A stretch of DNA of 44,031 bases from Betaproteobacteria bacterium (GCA_016868205.1 VGHR01000012.1:1-44031); one strand, 5' to 3'; shown: positions 30,467-39,706, counted from the first letter of the stretch. Made by a program: numbers and translations. The notes: generated by a model not told the origin, from the sequence alone.

Positions 30467-32383
30467 ATGAATCTGCTTGCCTCCGATCGCCTCGTAACGG
30501 TTCCTCACCGGCTCTCTCTTTGGGCGGGCCTGACCATGGCGCTGCTGGCTGGCTGCGCGGCGCAGCCGACGACGCTGGGCTACCGCGCCCCCTTGCAACC
30601 GGAGGGCTCTTCGGCTTATAGCGCCAAGCCTGGATGGACCTACTCGCAACAAGCGGTGGCTGCCGCCAATCCGCTGGCCACGGATGCGGGCTTACAGGTG
30701 CTTCGGGCCGGTGGTTCCGCAGTGGATGCCGCCATTGCGGTGCAGATGGTGCTGACGCTGGTTGAGCCACAGTCCAGTGGCATCGGCGGGGGGGCTTTCC
30801 TGCTCTATCACGATGGTCGCAAGGTGGAGGCCTGGGATGGCCGTGAAACAGCGCCAGCATCGGCCCATGAGCGCATGTTTCTCTCTGACGATGGCAAGCC
30901 GCTGCCCTTCATGGATGCGGTGCTTCGGCCGCAGGCCGTCGGTGTTCCAGGCACGGTGCGCATGCTCGAGCAGGCGCACAAGCAGCACGGCCGCTTACCG
31001 TGGGCGCTGCTGTTTGAACCGGCTATCGTGCTCAGTGAGCAGGGTTTTCGCGTCAGTGCCCGTCTGCACGCCCAACTCAAGGCAGAGCAAGCGCTCAAGC
31101 GCGATCCGGTCGCCGCGCGTTATTTTTACGACCCAGCCGGCGAGCCTTGGCCTGTCGGGCATGTGTTGAAAAATCCGGAGTTGGCTGCCGTGCTGCGTCA
31201 GATCGCCGCCAGGGGCTCGCAGGCCCTGCATGAGGGCCCTGTGGCCCAGGCCATTGTCGATGCGCTGCGGCTGCGGCCGGGCGCCGCTTCGGTGATGACG
31301 CTGCAGGACTTGGCGGCTTACCGCCCGGTCAAGCGCGACCCTTTGTGCCACCCCTACGCCGTGCCCCAGAACGCCGGCGCGGCCCCTGTAGTCTTGCGGG
31401 TGTGCGGCTTTCCTCCACCGAGCTCTGGGGCCGTGGCGATTGGCCAGATCCTGGGCATACTCGCACACACTCAGGCGCACACCCTGGCCTTGGGCCAAGG
31501 GCAGGGCGGTGTGCCCGGCACCCGCTCAGCCGCTCCGACGGCCGACTGGCTGCACTTCTACACCGAGGCATCGCGGTTGGCGTTTGCCGATCGGGCTCAG
31601 TATTTGGGTGACCCGGACTTCGTGCCGGCCCCGACCGGGGGATGGCAGTCTCTGCTCGACCCGGCCTACCTGCGCTCGCGTGCGGCGCTGATTGGTCCGC
31701 AGAGCATGAAGACAGCCCAGCCAGGCGATCCGGCGGTCGTACGCGCAGCCTCGGGTGCGAAGGGGCCCGGCCTGCGCTTTGCATCCATGCCCCATCAGCC
31801 CGAATATGGCACCAGTCATATCAGCATCATGGACCGCTACGGACACGCGCTGGCCATGACCACCACCATTGAGGCTGTTTTTGGCGCGCGTCGCATGGTC
31901 AGCACCGATGCGTCGCGCTCCGGTGGCTTTTTGCTCAATAACGAACTGACCGACTTCAGCTTCTTGCCATCGGATGCGCAGGGCCGGCCGATTGCCAACC
32001 GGGTGCAGGCGGGCAAGCGTCCGCGCTCATCGATGTCGCCCACCCTGGTGTTCGATGCGAGCAGTGGCGAGTTGTTGATGAGCCTGGGCAGCCCGGGCGG
32101 GGCGCAGATCATTCACTTCACCGCCAAGACGCTCTACGGCATGTTGCACTGGGGGTTGAGTCCCCAGCAGGCCATCGATTTGCCTAACTTCAGTTCGCTC
32201 AATGGCCCTTCCCTGCTGGAGACCGGGCGCTTCGATCCGGCGACGGTTGATGCCTTGCGCACCCGCGGTGCCGAAGTGCGCGAGATCGAACTCACCAGCG
32301 GCTTGCAGGTCTTGCGGCGCACGCGCGGGGGCTTGCAGGGGGGCACCGATCCGCGCCGGGAGGGCGTGGTGCTCGGCGATTGA
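30467..32383 (+). CDS. ggt: Gamma-glutamyltransferase (lipoprotein-type signal)
   Basis: A 638-residue gamma-glutamyltranspeptidase, which cleaves gamma-glutamyl bonds such as in glutathione and transfers the glutamyl group. Like others it should self-cleave into two subunits, at Thr449 in GTSHISIMD, the nucleophile. Substrate-binding elements include SGIGGGAFLLYH, WDGRETAP and SLGSPGGAQII. An N-terminal signal ends LLAGCAAQ with lipobox Cys30, so the protein is probably anchored to a periplasmic membrane face. About 100 bases separate it from the TctCBA operon, whose first gene could be co-transcribed. It is slightly longer than the 580-residue E. coli enzyme. Confidence 0.92.
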   Translation: MNLLASDRLVTVPHRLSLWAGLTMALLAGCAAQPTTLGYRAPLQPEGSSAYSAKPGWTYSQQAVAAANPLATDAGLQVLRAGGSAVDAAIAVQMVLTLVEPQSSGIGGGAFLLYHDGRKVEAWDGRETAPASAHERMFLSDDGKPLPFMDAVLRPQAVGVPGTVRMLEQAHKQHGRLPWALLFEPAIVLSEQGFRVSARLHAQLKAEQALKRDPVAARYFYDPAGEPWPVGHVLKNPELAAVLRQIAARGSQALHEGPVAQAIVDALRLRPGAASVMTLQDLAAYRPVKRDPLCHPYAVPQNAGAAPVVLRVCGFPPPSSGAVAIGQILGILAHTQAHTLALGQGQGGVPGTRSAAPTADWLHFYTEASRLAFADRAQYLGDPDFVPAPTGGWQSLLDPAYLRSRAALIGPQSMKTAQPGDPAVVRAASGAKGPGLRFASMPHQPEYGTSHISIMDRYGHALAMTTTIEAVFGARRMVSTDASRSGGFLLNNELTDFSFLPSDAQGRPIANRVQAGKRPRSSMSPTLVFDASSGELLMSLGSPGGAQIIHFTAKTLYGMLHWGLSPQQAIDLPNFSSLNGPSLLETGRFDPATVDALRTRGAEVREIELTSGLQVLRRTRGGLQGGTDPRREGVVLGD

Positions 32384-32485
32384 GCCGGCGTGGCGGTTTT
32401 TGCGTAAAGGGTTTTCCCGATTGCTGCCGTGGTTCTCCGATGGAACGATGGGTTGTTTCAAAACACTCATAGCAAGGAGACTTCG

Positions 32486-33490
32486 ATGAAACGCAATCCC
32501 ATCGGGCATCGTCGCGCCCTACTCGGCGGTTTGGCTGCGGCTGGCCTTGGCGCGCTTTTGCCTGCTGCCGCTCGCGCTCAGGGCGCCTGGCCCAATCGCC
32601 CCGTGACACTGGTCTGCCCGTGGGGTGCAGGCGGAGGTACAGATGCCACGGCGCGTATCGTGGCGGCCATCCTCGAGAAGAATCTGGGTCAGCCTTTCAA
32701 TGTGGTCAACCGGGTCGGCGGCTCGGGCGTCATCGGCCATTCGGCCATCGCCACGGCGCCGCCCGATGGGTACACCATAGGCATGATCACGGTGGAAATC
32801 ACCATGATGCATCACCAGGGCCTGACCGATCTGAAGCCGACCAGCTACACCCCCCTGGCGCTGATGAATGTCGACCCGCCGGGCGTGCAAGTCAACGCAG
32901 GTTCGCCTTACAAGACCATCAAGGCCCTGGCCGATGCCATCAAGGCTGCACCGGCCGGCCGCTTCAAGGCCTCGGGCACGGGGCAGGGCGGCATCTGGCA
33001 TCTGGGTCTGATAGGTTGGCTGCAGGCCATGGGTTTATCGCCCAATCATGTGCAATGGGTCCCCTCCAACGGCGCGGCACCGGCCATGCAGGATTTGGCT
33101 GCCGGCGGTATCGACATCGTGACCTGCTCGGTGCCCGAGGCCAAGGCCATGATCGATGCGGGTAAAGCGGTCAGCCTGGCGGTGATGGCGCCGCAGCGCA
33201 ACCCAGCCTTCAAGGATGTGCCCACGCTCAACGAAACCCTGGGCATCAACTACTCCGTCGGGGCCTGGCGTGGCATTGCCGCCCCGCGCAATCTTCCCGA
33301 CGCGATTGCCGCCCGACTCACGGCCGAGCTGAAGAAAGCCTACGACTCGGCCGAGTTCCAGGATTTCATGCGCAATCGGGGCTTTGGCACCACCTGGGCC
33401 GATCCGGCTGGATTTACCAAGTTCATGGCTGATGGCGATCGCGCGATGGGCGTGGCCATGACGGCAGCAGGTTTGGCCAAGAAATCCTGA
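32486..33490 (+). CDS. tctC: Tripartite tricarboxylate transporter receptor TctC (Bug family)
   Basis: A 334-residue periplasmic receptor with a twin-arginine-like signal (GHRRALLGGLAAAGLG...ARA), then WPNRPVTLVCPWGAGGGTDATAR, GQPFNVVNRVGGSGVIGH and GYTIGMITVEI. The ATG at 32486 is preceded by AAGGAG; the frame opening upstream at 32429 is not used. It is followed by tctB and tctA, so unlike the other Bug proteins in this window it belongs to a complete secondary transporter. The ligand is likely a di-, tri- or sugar carboxylate. Confidence 0.92.
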   Translation: MKRNPIGHRRALLGGLAAAGLGALLPAAARAQGAWPNRPVTLVCPWGAGGGTDATARIVAAILEKNLGQPFNVVNRVGGSGVIGHSAIATAPPDGYTIGMITVEITMMHHQGLTDLKPTSYTPLALMNVDPPGVQVNAGSPYKTIKALADAIKAAPAGRFKASGTGQGGIWHLGLIGWLQAMGLSPNHVQWVPSNGAAPAMQDLAAGGIDIVTCSVPEAKAMIDAGKAVSLAVMAPQRNPAFKDVPTLNETLGINYSVGAWRGIAAPRNLPDAIAARLTAELKKAYDSAEFQDFMRNRGFGTTWADPAGFTKFMADGDRAMGVAMTAAGLAKKS

Positions 33491-33517
33491 CCGAGGCCGT
33501 CCGGCAGCCCTGATCTG

Positions 33518-33991
33518 ATGCGCTTGCATGACACCTTGCTCGGCGCCTTGCTGGTGGCGCTGGCGGCGGCATTTTTCGCCTATACCTTTACCTTTCCGGA
33601 CATGCCGGGCCAGCGTTATGGCCCGGCCTTGTTCCCGCGCCTGATCGCGCTGGGCATCATGGCCTGTGGCGTGCTGATCGCCGTGCGAGGCTGGCGTTCG
33701 GGCCGGCCGATGTTGGACTTGAGTCCACCCCTGCGGCACCTGCAAGGCTGGCTGGCCTTGCTGGCGATGCCCTTGGCCGTGGTTTTTTACTGGCTGGCTG
33801 CCGACCGGCTGGGATTCTTGCCCACAGCCACCATTGTGGTGGCGGGCTTGTGCGCCTGGCTCGGGGTGCGGCTCTGGGCAGCCCTGCTCACGGGCGTGCT
33901 GACCGCGTTGGTGGTGCAGTGGTTCTTCGGCTCCCTGATGCGCGTGCCCTTGCCGCGAGGCTGGTTCATGCAGCTGGTGGCAGGGGGCTGA
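33518..33991 (+). CDS. tctB: Tripartite tricarboxylate transporter small membrane subunit TctB
   Basis: A 157-residue membrane protein with four hydrophobic helices, TctB family. The segment FPDMPGQRYGPALFPRLIA after the first helix is the family hallmark, and the C-terminal half is strongly hydrophobic. It assembles with TctA in the inner membrane. It lies 27 bases after tctC and 34 bases before tctA. Confidence 0.92.
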   Translation: MRLHDTLLGALLVALAAAFFAYTFTFPDMPGQRYGPALFPRLIALGIMACGVLIAVRGWRSGRPMLDLSPPLRHLQGWLALLAMPLAVVFYWLAADRLGFLPTATIVVAGLCAWLGVRLWAALLTGVLTALVVQWFFGSLMRVPLPRGWFMQLVAGG

Positions 33992-34025
33992 GCGTGGGGT
34001 CTCATTTTTTTTGTGAGGCCCTGCT

Positions 34026-35516
34026 GTGAGTGCGATTGCGGCTGCCGCCGCGCTGGTCTTTGATCCCTATGTGATCATGGTGGTGATCGGCTCGGCGATC
34101 TTCGGGATCTTCGTGGGTGCGATTCCGGGGCTGACTGCGACCATGGCCACCGCCCTACTGGTGCCCATCACCTTTTTCATGCCGCCGGTCCCCGCCTTGG
34201 GCGCCATCGTGACGGCCAGCGCGATGGCCATCTTCGCGGGAGATATTCCGGGGGCCATGCTGCGTATGCCCGGGACGCCGGCATCGGCCGCCTACACCGA
34301 TGAGAGCTATGCGATGGCGCGCAAGGGCCAACTCGAACTCAACCTCGGGGTCAACCTGGTGTTCTCGGTCGCCGGTGGACTGGTGGGTGTGTTGTTCTTG
34401 ATTCTGGCGGCGCCCTGGTTGGCCGAGGCGGCGCTCAACTTTTCATCCTTCGAGTATTTCTGGCTGGCCTTTCTCGGCCTGAGTTGTGCCACTTTGATCA
34501 CAGCCAGTGGCCGTACGCGCGCAATCCTGGCCCTGCTGATGGGCTTGGCAGTGGGCTGCGTAGGCATAGACCCGGTGGCCGGTCATCCGCGCTTTACTTT
34601 TGGCAATGTAGACCTGATGTCAGGCATCAGCTTCATTCCCACCATGATCGGCGCCTTTGCGGTCAGCGAGTTGCTGCGCGGCTCCATATCGACCGAGGCC
34701 ATGGGTGTGATGGTGCAGGAGAGAGTCGGGGCGCTGTTCAAGGGGATCGGTGAGGTGACCCGTCGTTACTGGCGAAATTTCTTGCGTGGCTCGGTGGTCG
34801 GGACGGCCATCGGTGCCTTGCCGGGTGCCGGTGCCGATATTGCCGCTTGGATCTCCTATGCCATGGCCAAACGGTTTTCCAAGGAGCCTGAGAAGTTTGG
34901 CACCGGCCATGTTGAGGGCGTGGTGGAGTCGACCTCGTCGAACAACTCGGCCTTGGGTGGGGCCTGGATTCCTGCCTTGGTCTTCGGCATACCCGGCGAT
35001 TCGATCACCGCCATCGTCATTGGCGTTCTGTACATGAAGGGCATGAACCCGGGGCCAACCGTGTTCCTGCAGAACCCGCAGCTGATTTACGCCGTTTTCA
35101 TGATCTTCGTTGCTGCCAATCTGCTGATGTTGCCGCTGGGGTGGGCTGCCATCAAGGGAGCCGGGCGACTCTTGCGCGCACCCCGGCGTATTCTCTTGCC
35201 CATTATTTTGTTGTTTTGCATCGTGGGCTCTTTTGCCATCACCAACAGCGCCTATGGCATTTTGGTGATGCTGGTTTTTGGTGTGATCGGTTGGCTCATG
35301 GAAGAAAACGGCATTCCGGTGGCGCCGTTGGTGCTGGGGATCGTCCTCGGAGAGTTGCTTGAGCAGAGTTTTCTGACATCCATGATGAAGGCTGATGGCG
35401 ATCCGACGGCATTTTTTACCCGCCCGATTGCCGGCACGCTGGGCGTGCTGACCCTCCTGATCTGGGCGGTGATGGCCTGGCGGGCCTTGCGTGGATCGCC
35501 GCAAGCCCGGACTTGA
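34026..35516 (+). CDS. tctA: Tripartite tricarboxylate transporter large membrane subunit TctA
   Basis: A 496-residue transporter with about eleven to twelve hydrophobic helices. It has the TctA signatures GAIPGLTATMATALLVPITF, FAGDIPGAMLRMPGTPAS, FTFGNVDLMSGISFIP and GALPGAGADIAAWISY, with EGVVESTSSNNSALGGAWIP in the second half; the repeated PG loops come from the internal duplication. The start is GTG, with a weak ribosome site. It would move the ligand presented by TctC by a cation gradient. The aldolase gene follows 36 bases later. Confidence 0.94.
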   Translation: MSAIAAAAALVFDPYVIMVVIGSAIFGIFVGAIPGLTATMATALLVPITFFMPPVPALGAIVTASAMAIFAGDIPGAMLRMPGTPASAAYTDESYAMARKGQLELNLGVNLVFSVAGGLVGVLFLILAAPWLAEAALNFSSFEYFWLAFLGLSCATLITASGRTRAILALLMGLAVGCVGIDPVAGHPRFTFGNVDLMSGISFIPTMIGAFAVSELLRGSISTEAMGVMVQERVGALFKGIGEVTRRYWRNFLRGSVVGTAIGALPGAGADIAAWISYAMAKRFSKEPEKFGTGHVEGVVESTSSNNSALGGAWIPALVFGIPGDSITAIVIGVLYMKGMNPGPTVFLQNPQLIYAVFMIFVAANLLMLPLGWAAIKGAGRLLRAPRRILLPIILLFCIVGSFAITNSAYGILVMLVFGVIGWLMEENGIPVAPLVLGIVLGELLEQSFLTSMMKADGDPTAFFTRPIAGTLGVLTLLIWAVMAWRALRGSPQART

Positions 35517-35552
35517 ACGGTCTGCCGCTATCATGCGCGGCCAGGAGCCGAT

Positions 35553-36203
35553 ATGCATGTATCCCCACCCACCATGACTGATCTGCTGGCGCGAGCGCCG
35601 GTCATGCCCATCATCTGGATTCATGATGCCCAGCGCGCCGTCCCCGTGGCACGGGCATTGGTTGAAGGCGGTGTAACGGTCTTTGAAGTGCTCCTGCGCA
35701 CCCCCGCGGCCCTTGCTGCGATTACCGCCATTCGGCGGCAGGTGCCCGAGGCCACCGTGGGTGCCGGGACTTTACTGCGCGCAGCCGATGTGCAAAGCGC
35801 GGTCGACGCCGGTGCCCAGTTCGGTGTTTCACCCGGCTTGGTACCCGAGCTGGCCCAGGCGGTTGTCGACAAGCAATGGCCCTTGCTGCCCGGCGTTTGG
35901 ACGGCCAGCGAAGTCATGCAGGCCATGGCCTGGAGCTTTGAGGCGCTCAAACTTTTTCCCGCCAATGGTCTCGAGGGTGTCAAGCAGATCGAGCATTTGC
36001 AGGGCGTGTTCCCGCGAGCACGCTTCTGTCCGACCGGCGGTATCAAGCCCGAGCACATTGAGAGCTACCTGGCTTTACGAGCTTGCCCGGGTGTCGGTGG
36101 CAGTTGGGTCACGCCGCAGGCCTTGGTGGCCGCTGGCGACTACGCAGCCATTACGGCGCTGGCTCGGCGGGCTGCAGCCTTCGCTACATCGCGACCGCAA
36201 TGA
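35553..36203 (+). CDS. KDPG/KHG-type 2-keto-3-deoxy aldolase
   Basis: A 216-residue class I aldolase of the Eda family, cleaving 2-keto-3-deoxy-6-phosphogluconate (or a related 2-keto-3-deoxy acid) to pyruvate plus an aldehyde. The Schiff-base lysine is Lys133 in EALKLFPAN; Glu in VFEVLLRTPAAL is the catalytic base, and RFCPTGGIKPEHIESYL binds phosphate. A GGAG lies seven bases before ATG 35553; the Met at 35574 is an alternative. It overlaps the sugar kinase by four bases (ATGA). With the kinase and TctCBA it suggests breakdown of a sugar acid, possibly via phosphorylated 2-keto-3-deoxy acid. Confidence 0.92.
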   Translation: MHVSPPTMTDLLARAPVMPIIWIHDAQRAVPVARALVEGGVTVFEVLLRTPAALAAITAIRRQVPEATVGAGTLLRAADVQSAVDAGAQFGVSPGLVPELAQAVVDKQWPLLPGVWTASEVMQAMAWSFEALKLFPANGLEGVKQIEHLQGVFPRARFCPTGGIKPEHIESYLALRACPGVGGSWVTPQALVAAGDYAAITALARRAAAFATSRPQ

Positions 36204-37144
36204 GCACGCAGCCGCGCCGGCGACGCGCGATCGCTGTGGGCGGTGTCTGTGTGACCCGCATCTATCAGGTCGATCAGATACTGCCCCCCCCGGCCAAGGT
36301 CCTAGCCCGGCGCCTGGTTGAGGTGGTTGACGGTATGGCCTTGTCGGCCGTGTGCGCCTTCGCGCGGCTGGGAGGTCAAGGCGCGATCTGGGCCCGCTGC
36401 GGCGACGATGAGCAGGGCCGGACCGCGCGTGCTTCGCTGCAGGCCGAGGGGCTCGATGTGTCGGGTTTGTATCCGGTACCTGGTGCCTCTTCGTCGCGGG
36501 CTTGTGTCATAGTGGACGCTCAGGGCGAGCGATTGGTGGTTCCCTTTCACGACCCTGCCGTGGATGCCTCTGCCGATTGGTTGCCGCTGCAGAGTCTGGA
36601 GGGCGTCGACATGCTGTTGTGCGATGTGCGTTGGCCCGAGGGAGCGCAGGCAGCCATGCGCGCGGCCAGGCGGCTGGGTGTGCCGTGCATGCTCGATGGC
36701 GAGATCGCAGCACCTGGCGTGATGGAGACATTACTTCCCCTGGCCACGCATGCGGTGTTTTCGGATGCGGGCTTGCTGGCCCTCACCGGAGCTGCTACTG
36801 TGGAGCGTGCCCTGCTGGAAGTGGCCGCAGGTCATACCGGGCATGTGGGTGCGACCTGTGGTGTGGGGGGCTATGCGTGGGTCGAGGCGGGAGGCGTTCG
36901 CCGGATACCCGCCCCTGCGGTCAAGGTCGTCGACACCCTGGCTGCGGGTGATGTTTTTCACGGCGCCTTGGCCTGGGCCTTGACCGAGGGTCGCGACATG
37001 GCCAGCGCTGCGCGCTTTGCGTGTCACGCTGCTTCGCTCAAATGCACGCGTTTTGGTGGGCGTTTGGGTTGCCCGAGCCTGGAGGAGGTGGCGGCCTTTA
37101 TCGAGGAGCAGTCTGCGATCAGCCCACCAGTGCCGCTGACTTGA
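36200..37144 (+). CDS. PfkB-family sugar kinase
   Basis: A 314-residue ribokinase-like kinase, probably phosphorylating a sugar or 2-keto-3-deoxy sugar acid that feeds the aldolase. The N-terminal PfkB part is AIAVGGVCVTRIYQVDQILP and the middle has AFARLGGQGAIWARCGDDEQG. The C-terminal signature is DTLAAGDVFHGALAWAL, where the first Gly of the usual GAGD is Ala but the catalytic Asp is kept. The start ATG overlaps the aldolase stop, so the two are coupled. The reading frame opens far upstream at 36083 without relevance. It overlaps the convergent modC end by 26 bases. Exact substrate uncertain. Confidence 0.87.
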   Translation: MSTQPRRRRAIAVGGVCVTRIYQVDQILPPPAKVLARRLVEVVDGMALSAVCAFARLGGQGAIWARCGDDEQGRTARASLQAEGLDVSGLYPVPGASSSRACVIVDAQGERLVVPFHDPAVDASADWLPLQSLEGVDMLLCDVRWPEGAQAAMRAARRLGVPCMLDGEIAAPGVMETLLPLATHAVFSDAGLLALTGAATVERALLEVAAGHTGHVGATCGVGGYAWVEAGGVRRIPAPAVKVVDTLAAGDVFHGALAWALTEGRDMASAARFACHAASLKCTRFGGRLGCPSLEEVAAFIEEQSAISPPVPLT

Positions 37145-38210
37145 TTTGACACCAAAGATGCCTGCCTTCTTTCAGCGAGAGGTCGTGAAGTGAGCGGCGG
37201 GTCACCCGGGCAAGCAGGATGGTCCCGGCGCATTGCACACGAACCAGGGCCTGCGAGGGATGACGGTCTGCGTGGATGCTCTCGATCACCCCGGCGATTC
37301 GGTTCTGCAGCGTGTTCGGGTCCTCGGGTGACAGGGACAGGCTGACATCGCGAGCCAGGATTCGAATGCGAACCCTCTGATGGAGCTGGGTGCCGCTTCC
37401 GGGATCGCGAACCCAGAGGCATCCCCCTGGGAAATTGAGTTGAATCAAATGCCAGCGTTCATCGCGGCTTGCCACTTGGCCTTCTATGACGATACCCGCC
37501 TGGTCGCCAACGGCCAGCGCTACCTGGGGGTCGCTCAAGACAGCCTGGACCGACGCGCTGGCGGTGACGGCGCCCGCCTGCAAGGCCACCGCATGATCGG
37601 CCAGGCGCGCCAGTTCATCCATGGAGTGGGTCACATACAGCGCGGGCATGCGCAGCTCGCGGTGTAAGCGTTCGAGCCAGGGCAGGATTTCTTCTTTACG
37701 AGCCGGGTCGAGCGAGGCCAGGGGTTCGTCGAGCAACAGCAGACTCGGCTGCAGGGCCAGGGCACGGGCAATAGCCACTCGCTGCCTTTCGCCGCCGGAC
37801 AGGCTCGCTGGCCAGCGATGCTCAAGCTGACCAATACCGAGCAGCTCCACCGCCTCGGACAAGGCCCGGGCCGAACCTTCCTTGCGCACGCGTCGTTGAC
37901 CGTAGCGCAGATTCTCGGCCACGCTCAGGTGATCAAAAAGGCTGGCTTCCTGAAACACATAACCCAGATCACGCCGCCAAGCCGGCGCGAACAAGTGCTG
38001 TGCGCTGTCTTGCCAGATTGTGGGGCCCAGCTGAATCCGACCACGCGCTTGTTCAAGTCCGGCCAGACACCGAAGAAGTGAGGTCTTGCCCGAACCTGAG
38101 GGGCCAAAAATCACGGTGATGCCCTGACCGGGTAGGCGCAGATCGACATTGAGCCTGAAGCCCTCGCGCTGCAGATCCAAGGCCACGACCAGGTCAGGCA
38201 CTTTGCTCAT
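37119..38210 (-). CDS. modC: Molybdate ABC transporter ATP-binding protein ModC
   Basis: A 363-residue ATPase of the molybdate importer. It shows Walker A GPSGSGKTS, signature LSGGERQRVAIARAL and Walker B LLLLDEPLASLD, with H-loop TH. The C-terminal third is a TOBE-type (MOP) domain that distinguishes ModC. It overlaps modB by four bases (ATGA), so the three genes form one operon under ModE control. Its last 26 bases overlap the end of the convergent kinase gene. Confidence 0.95.
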   Translation of the reverse strand: MSKVPDLVVALDLQREGFRLNVDLRLPGQGITVIFGPSGSGKTSLLRCLAGLEQARGRIQLGPTIWQDSAQHLFAPAWRRDLGYVFQEASLFDHLSVAENLRYGQRRVRKEGSARALSEAVELLGIGQLEHRWPASLSGGERQRVAIARALALQPSLLLLDEPLASLDPARKEEILPWLERLHRELRMPALYVTHSMDELARLADHAVALQAGAVTASASVQAVLSDPQVALAVGDQAGIVIEGQVASRDERWHLIQLNFPGGCLWVRDPGSGTQLHQRVRIRILARDVSLSLSPEDPNTLQNRIAGVIESIHADRHPSQALVRVQCAGTILLARVTRRSLHDLSLKEGRHLWCQIKSAALVG

Positions 38211-38899
38211 GCTTGCTTCCGGCGCTGCTTGCTTTGCAGCCGCATCAGCACCCAGAGGGCGATGAAAGAAAACAGCACCATGCCCGCGGCCAAGACATGG
38301 GCCTGGGTGTATTCCATGGCTTCAACATGGCCGTAGATTTGCGTCGACACCACCCGGGTCTGTCCCGGGATGTTGCCACCGACCATGAGCACCACGCCAA
38401 ACTCACCCACGGTATGCGCAAAGCTCAGCACTGCCGCGGTCAGCAGACCTGGCCGTGCCAGCGGCAGGGCTACGGTGAAGAACGCATCCAGGGGGCGGGC
38501 TCGCAAGGTGGCAGCGACCTCCAGGGGTCGCGCGCCCATCGCCTCGAAAGACGACTGAATCGGCTGCACCGCGAAGGGCAATGAGAACACGAGGGCGCCC
38601 AGAAGCAGTCCACTGAAAGAAAAGGACAGCGGGCCCAGGCCCAAGGCTTGCGTCAACTGACCCACCCAGCCCTGCGGCCCGAGCAGGACCAGCAGGTAAA
38701 AGCCCAGAACGGTGGGTGGCAGCACCAGGGGCAAAAGCACCAGCGCGCCCAGGGGAGTCCGCCAGCGCGAACGCGTTTGCGAGAGCCACCAGGCCAGCGG
38801 CGTGGCCAATACCAGCAGGATCAGTGTGCTCAGTGTGGCCAGTTGCAGGGTCAAGGCAATGGCCGATACGGCCTCACTGCTGAAAGCGGCGGGTCTCAT
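38207..38899 (-). CDS. modB: Molybdate ABC transporter permease ModB
   Basis: A 230-residue inner-membrane permease with about five to six hydrophobic helices. The LPLVLPPTVLGFYLL segment and the EAA-like loop EVAATLRARPLDAFFTVALPLARPG identify ModB. It overlaps both neighbours by four bases, so translation is coupled through the operon. Confidence 0.95.
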   Translation of the reverse strand: MRPAAFSSEAVSAIALTLQLATLSTLILLVLATPLAWWLSQTRSRWRTPLGALVLLPLVLPPTVLGFYLLVLLGPQGWVGQLTQALGLGPLSFSFSGLLLGALVFSLPFAVQPIQSSFEAMGARPLEVAATLRARPLDAFFTVALPLARPGLLTAAVLSFAHTVGEFGVVLMVGGNIPGQTRVVSTQIYGHVEAMEYTQAHVLAAGMVLFSFIALWVLMRLQSKQRRKQA

Positions 38900-39678
38900 G
38901 GGCTGTAACCATAGGAGGCCACCAGCGCCTGCGCTTGTGCGCTGCGCAGGTAGCTCAGGAACTGGGCAGCGGCCGGTTGCCCGCTGCCGGCCCGCAACAA
39001 AACCGCCTGCTGCCGGATGGGTTTGTGCAGGGACTCGGGCACGATCCAGCCCGATCCTTCGCGCAGCCGGCCGTTTTCATAGACCTGTGACAACGCGACA
39101 AAGCCCAGAGCGGCATTGCCCGAAGCAATGAACTGATAGGTCTGGCCAATATGGGCGGCTTCGACCGCCTGGCCACGCAGGGTCAAGCCCAGCGCAGCGA
39201 TGACCTCGGCGCTGGCTCGTCCGTAGGGCGACAGCCTGGGGTCGGCCAGGGCCAGCCTGCCGGGCAGAGGAGCCCTGAGGACATGCCCCTGTCCGTCCAC
39301 AAGTCCGGCTTGCTTGCTCCAAAGCACCAGGCGTCCGGTGGCGTAGGTCTGGCCCGTACCTGCTACCGCCAAGCCCTGCGCCTGCAATTTTTCGGGCGTC
39401 TCCTCATCAGCGGCCAGCAAGACTGCGAAGGGCGCACCGTTGCGGATTTGGGCGTAGAACTGGCCGGTGGCTCCAAAGGAAAGAGCCAGCTTGTGACCAC
39501 TGGCCTGTTCGAACTGGGCGGCGAGGGCTTTGGCCGGAGCTGCGAAGTTGGCGGCTACCGCCACCTGTACTTGCTGAGCTCGCGACGGCAGCGCCAGAAG
39601 GAGGGCCGCGCTCAGCATCAGGCCGATGCGGCGGGCGATAGGCGAGCTACCGACGCAGAGGGAAAATTGGGCCGCCAT
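38896..39678 (-). CDS. modA: Molybdate ABC transporter periplasmic binding protein ModA
   Basis: A 260-residue molybdate/tungstate receptor with a signal peptide (GLMLSAALLLALPSRA). Then come VAVAANFAAPAKALAAQFEQASG, SFGATGQFYAQIRNGAPFAVLLAADE and VLWSKQAG, and the C-terminal GYSP. The SFGATGQ and GAPFAVLLAAD loops carry the oxyanion-contacting Ser and the adjacent Ala/Asp positions of this family. It is first in the modABC operon and divergent from modE, with the ModE operator 29-49 bases upstream of its start. Confidence 0.95.
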   Translation of the reverse strand: MAAQFSLCVGSSPIARRIGLMLSAALLLALPSRAQQVQVAVAANFAAPAKALAAQFEQASGHKLALSFGATGQFYAQIRNGAPFAVLLAADEETPEKLQAQGLAVAGTGQTYATGRLVLWSKQAGLVDGQGHVLRAPLPGRLALADPRLSPYGRASAEVIAALGLTLRGQAVEAAHIGQTYQFIASGNAALGFVALSQVYENGRLREGSGWIVPESLHKPIRQQAVLLRAGSGQPAAAQFLSYLRSAQAQALVASYGYSP

Positions 39679-39706
39679 GGCGTATTTGAATACTGATCGA
39701 ATTAGC

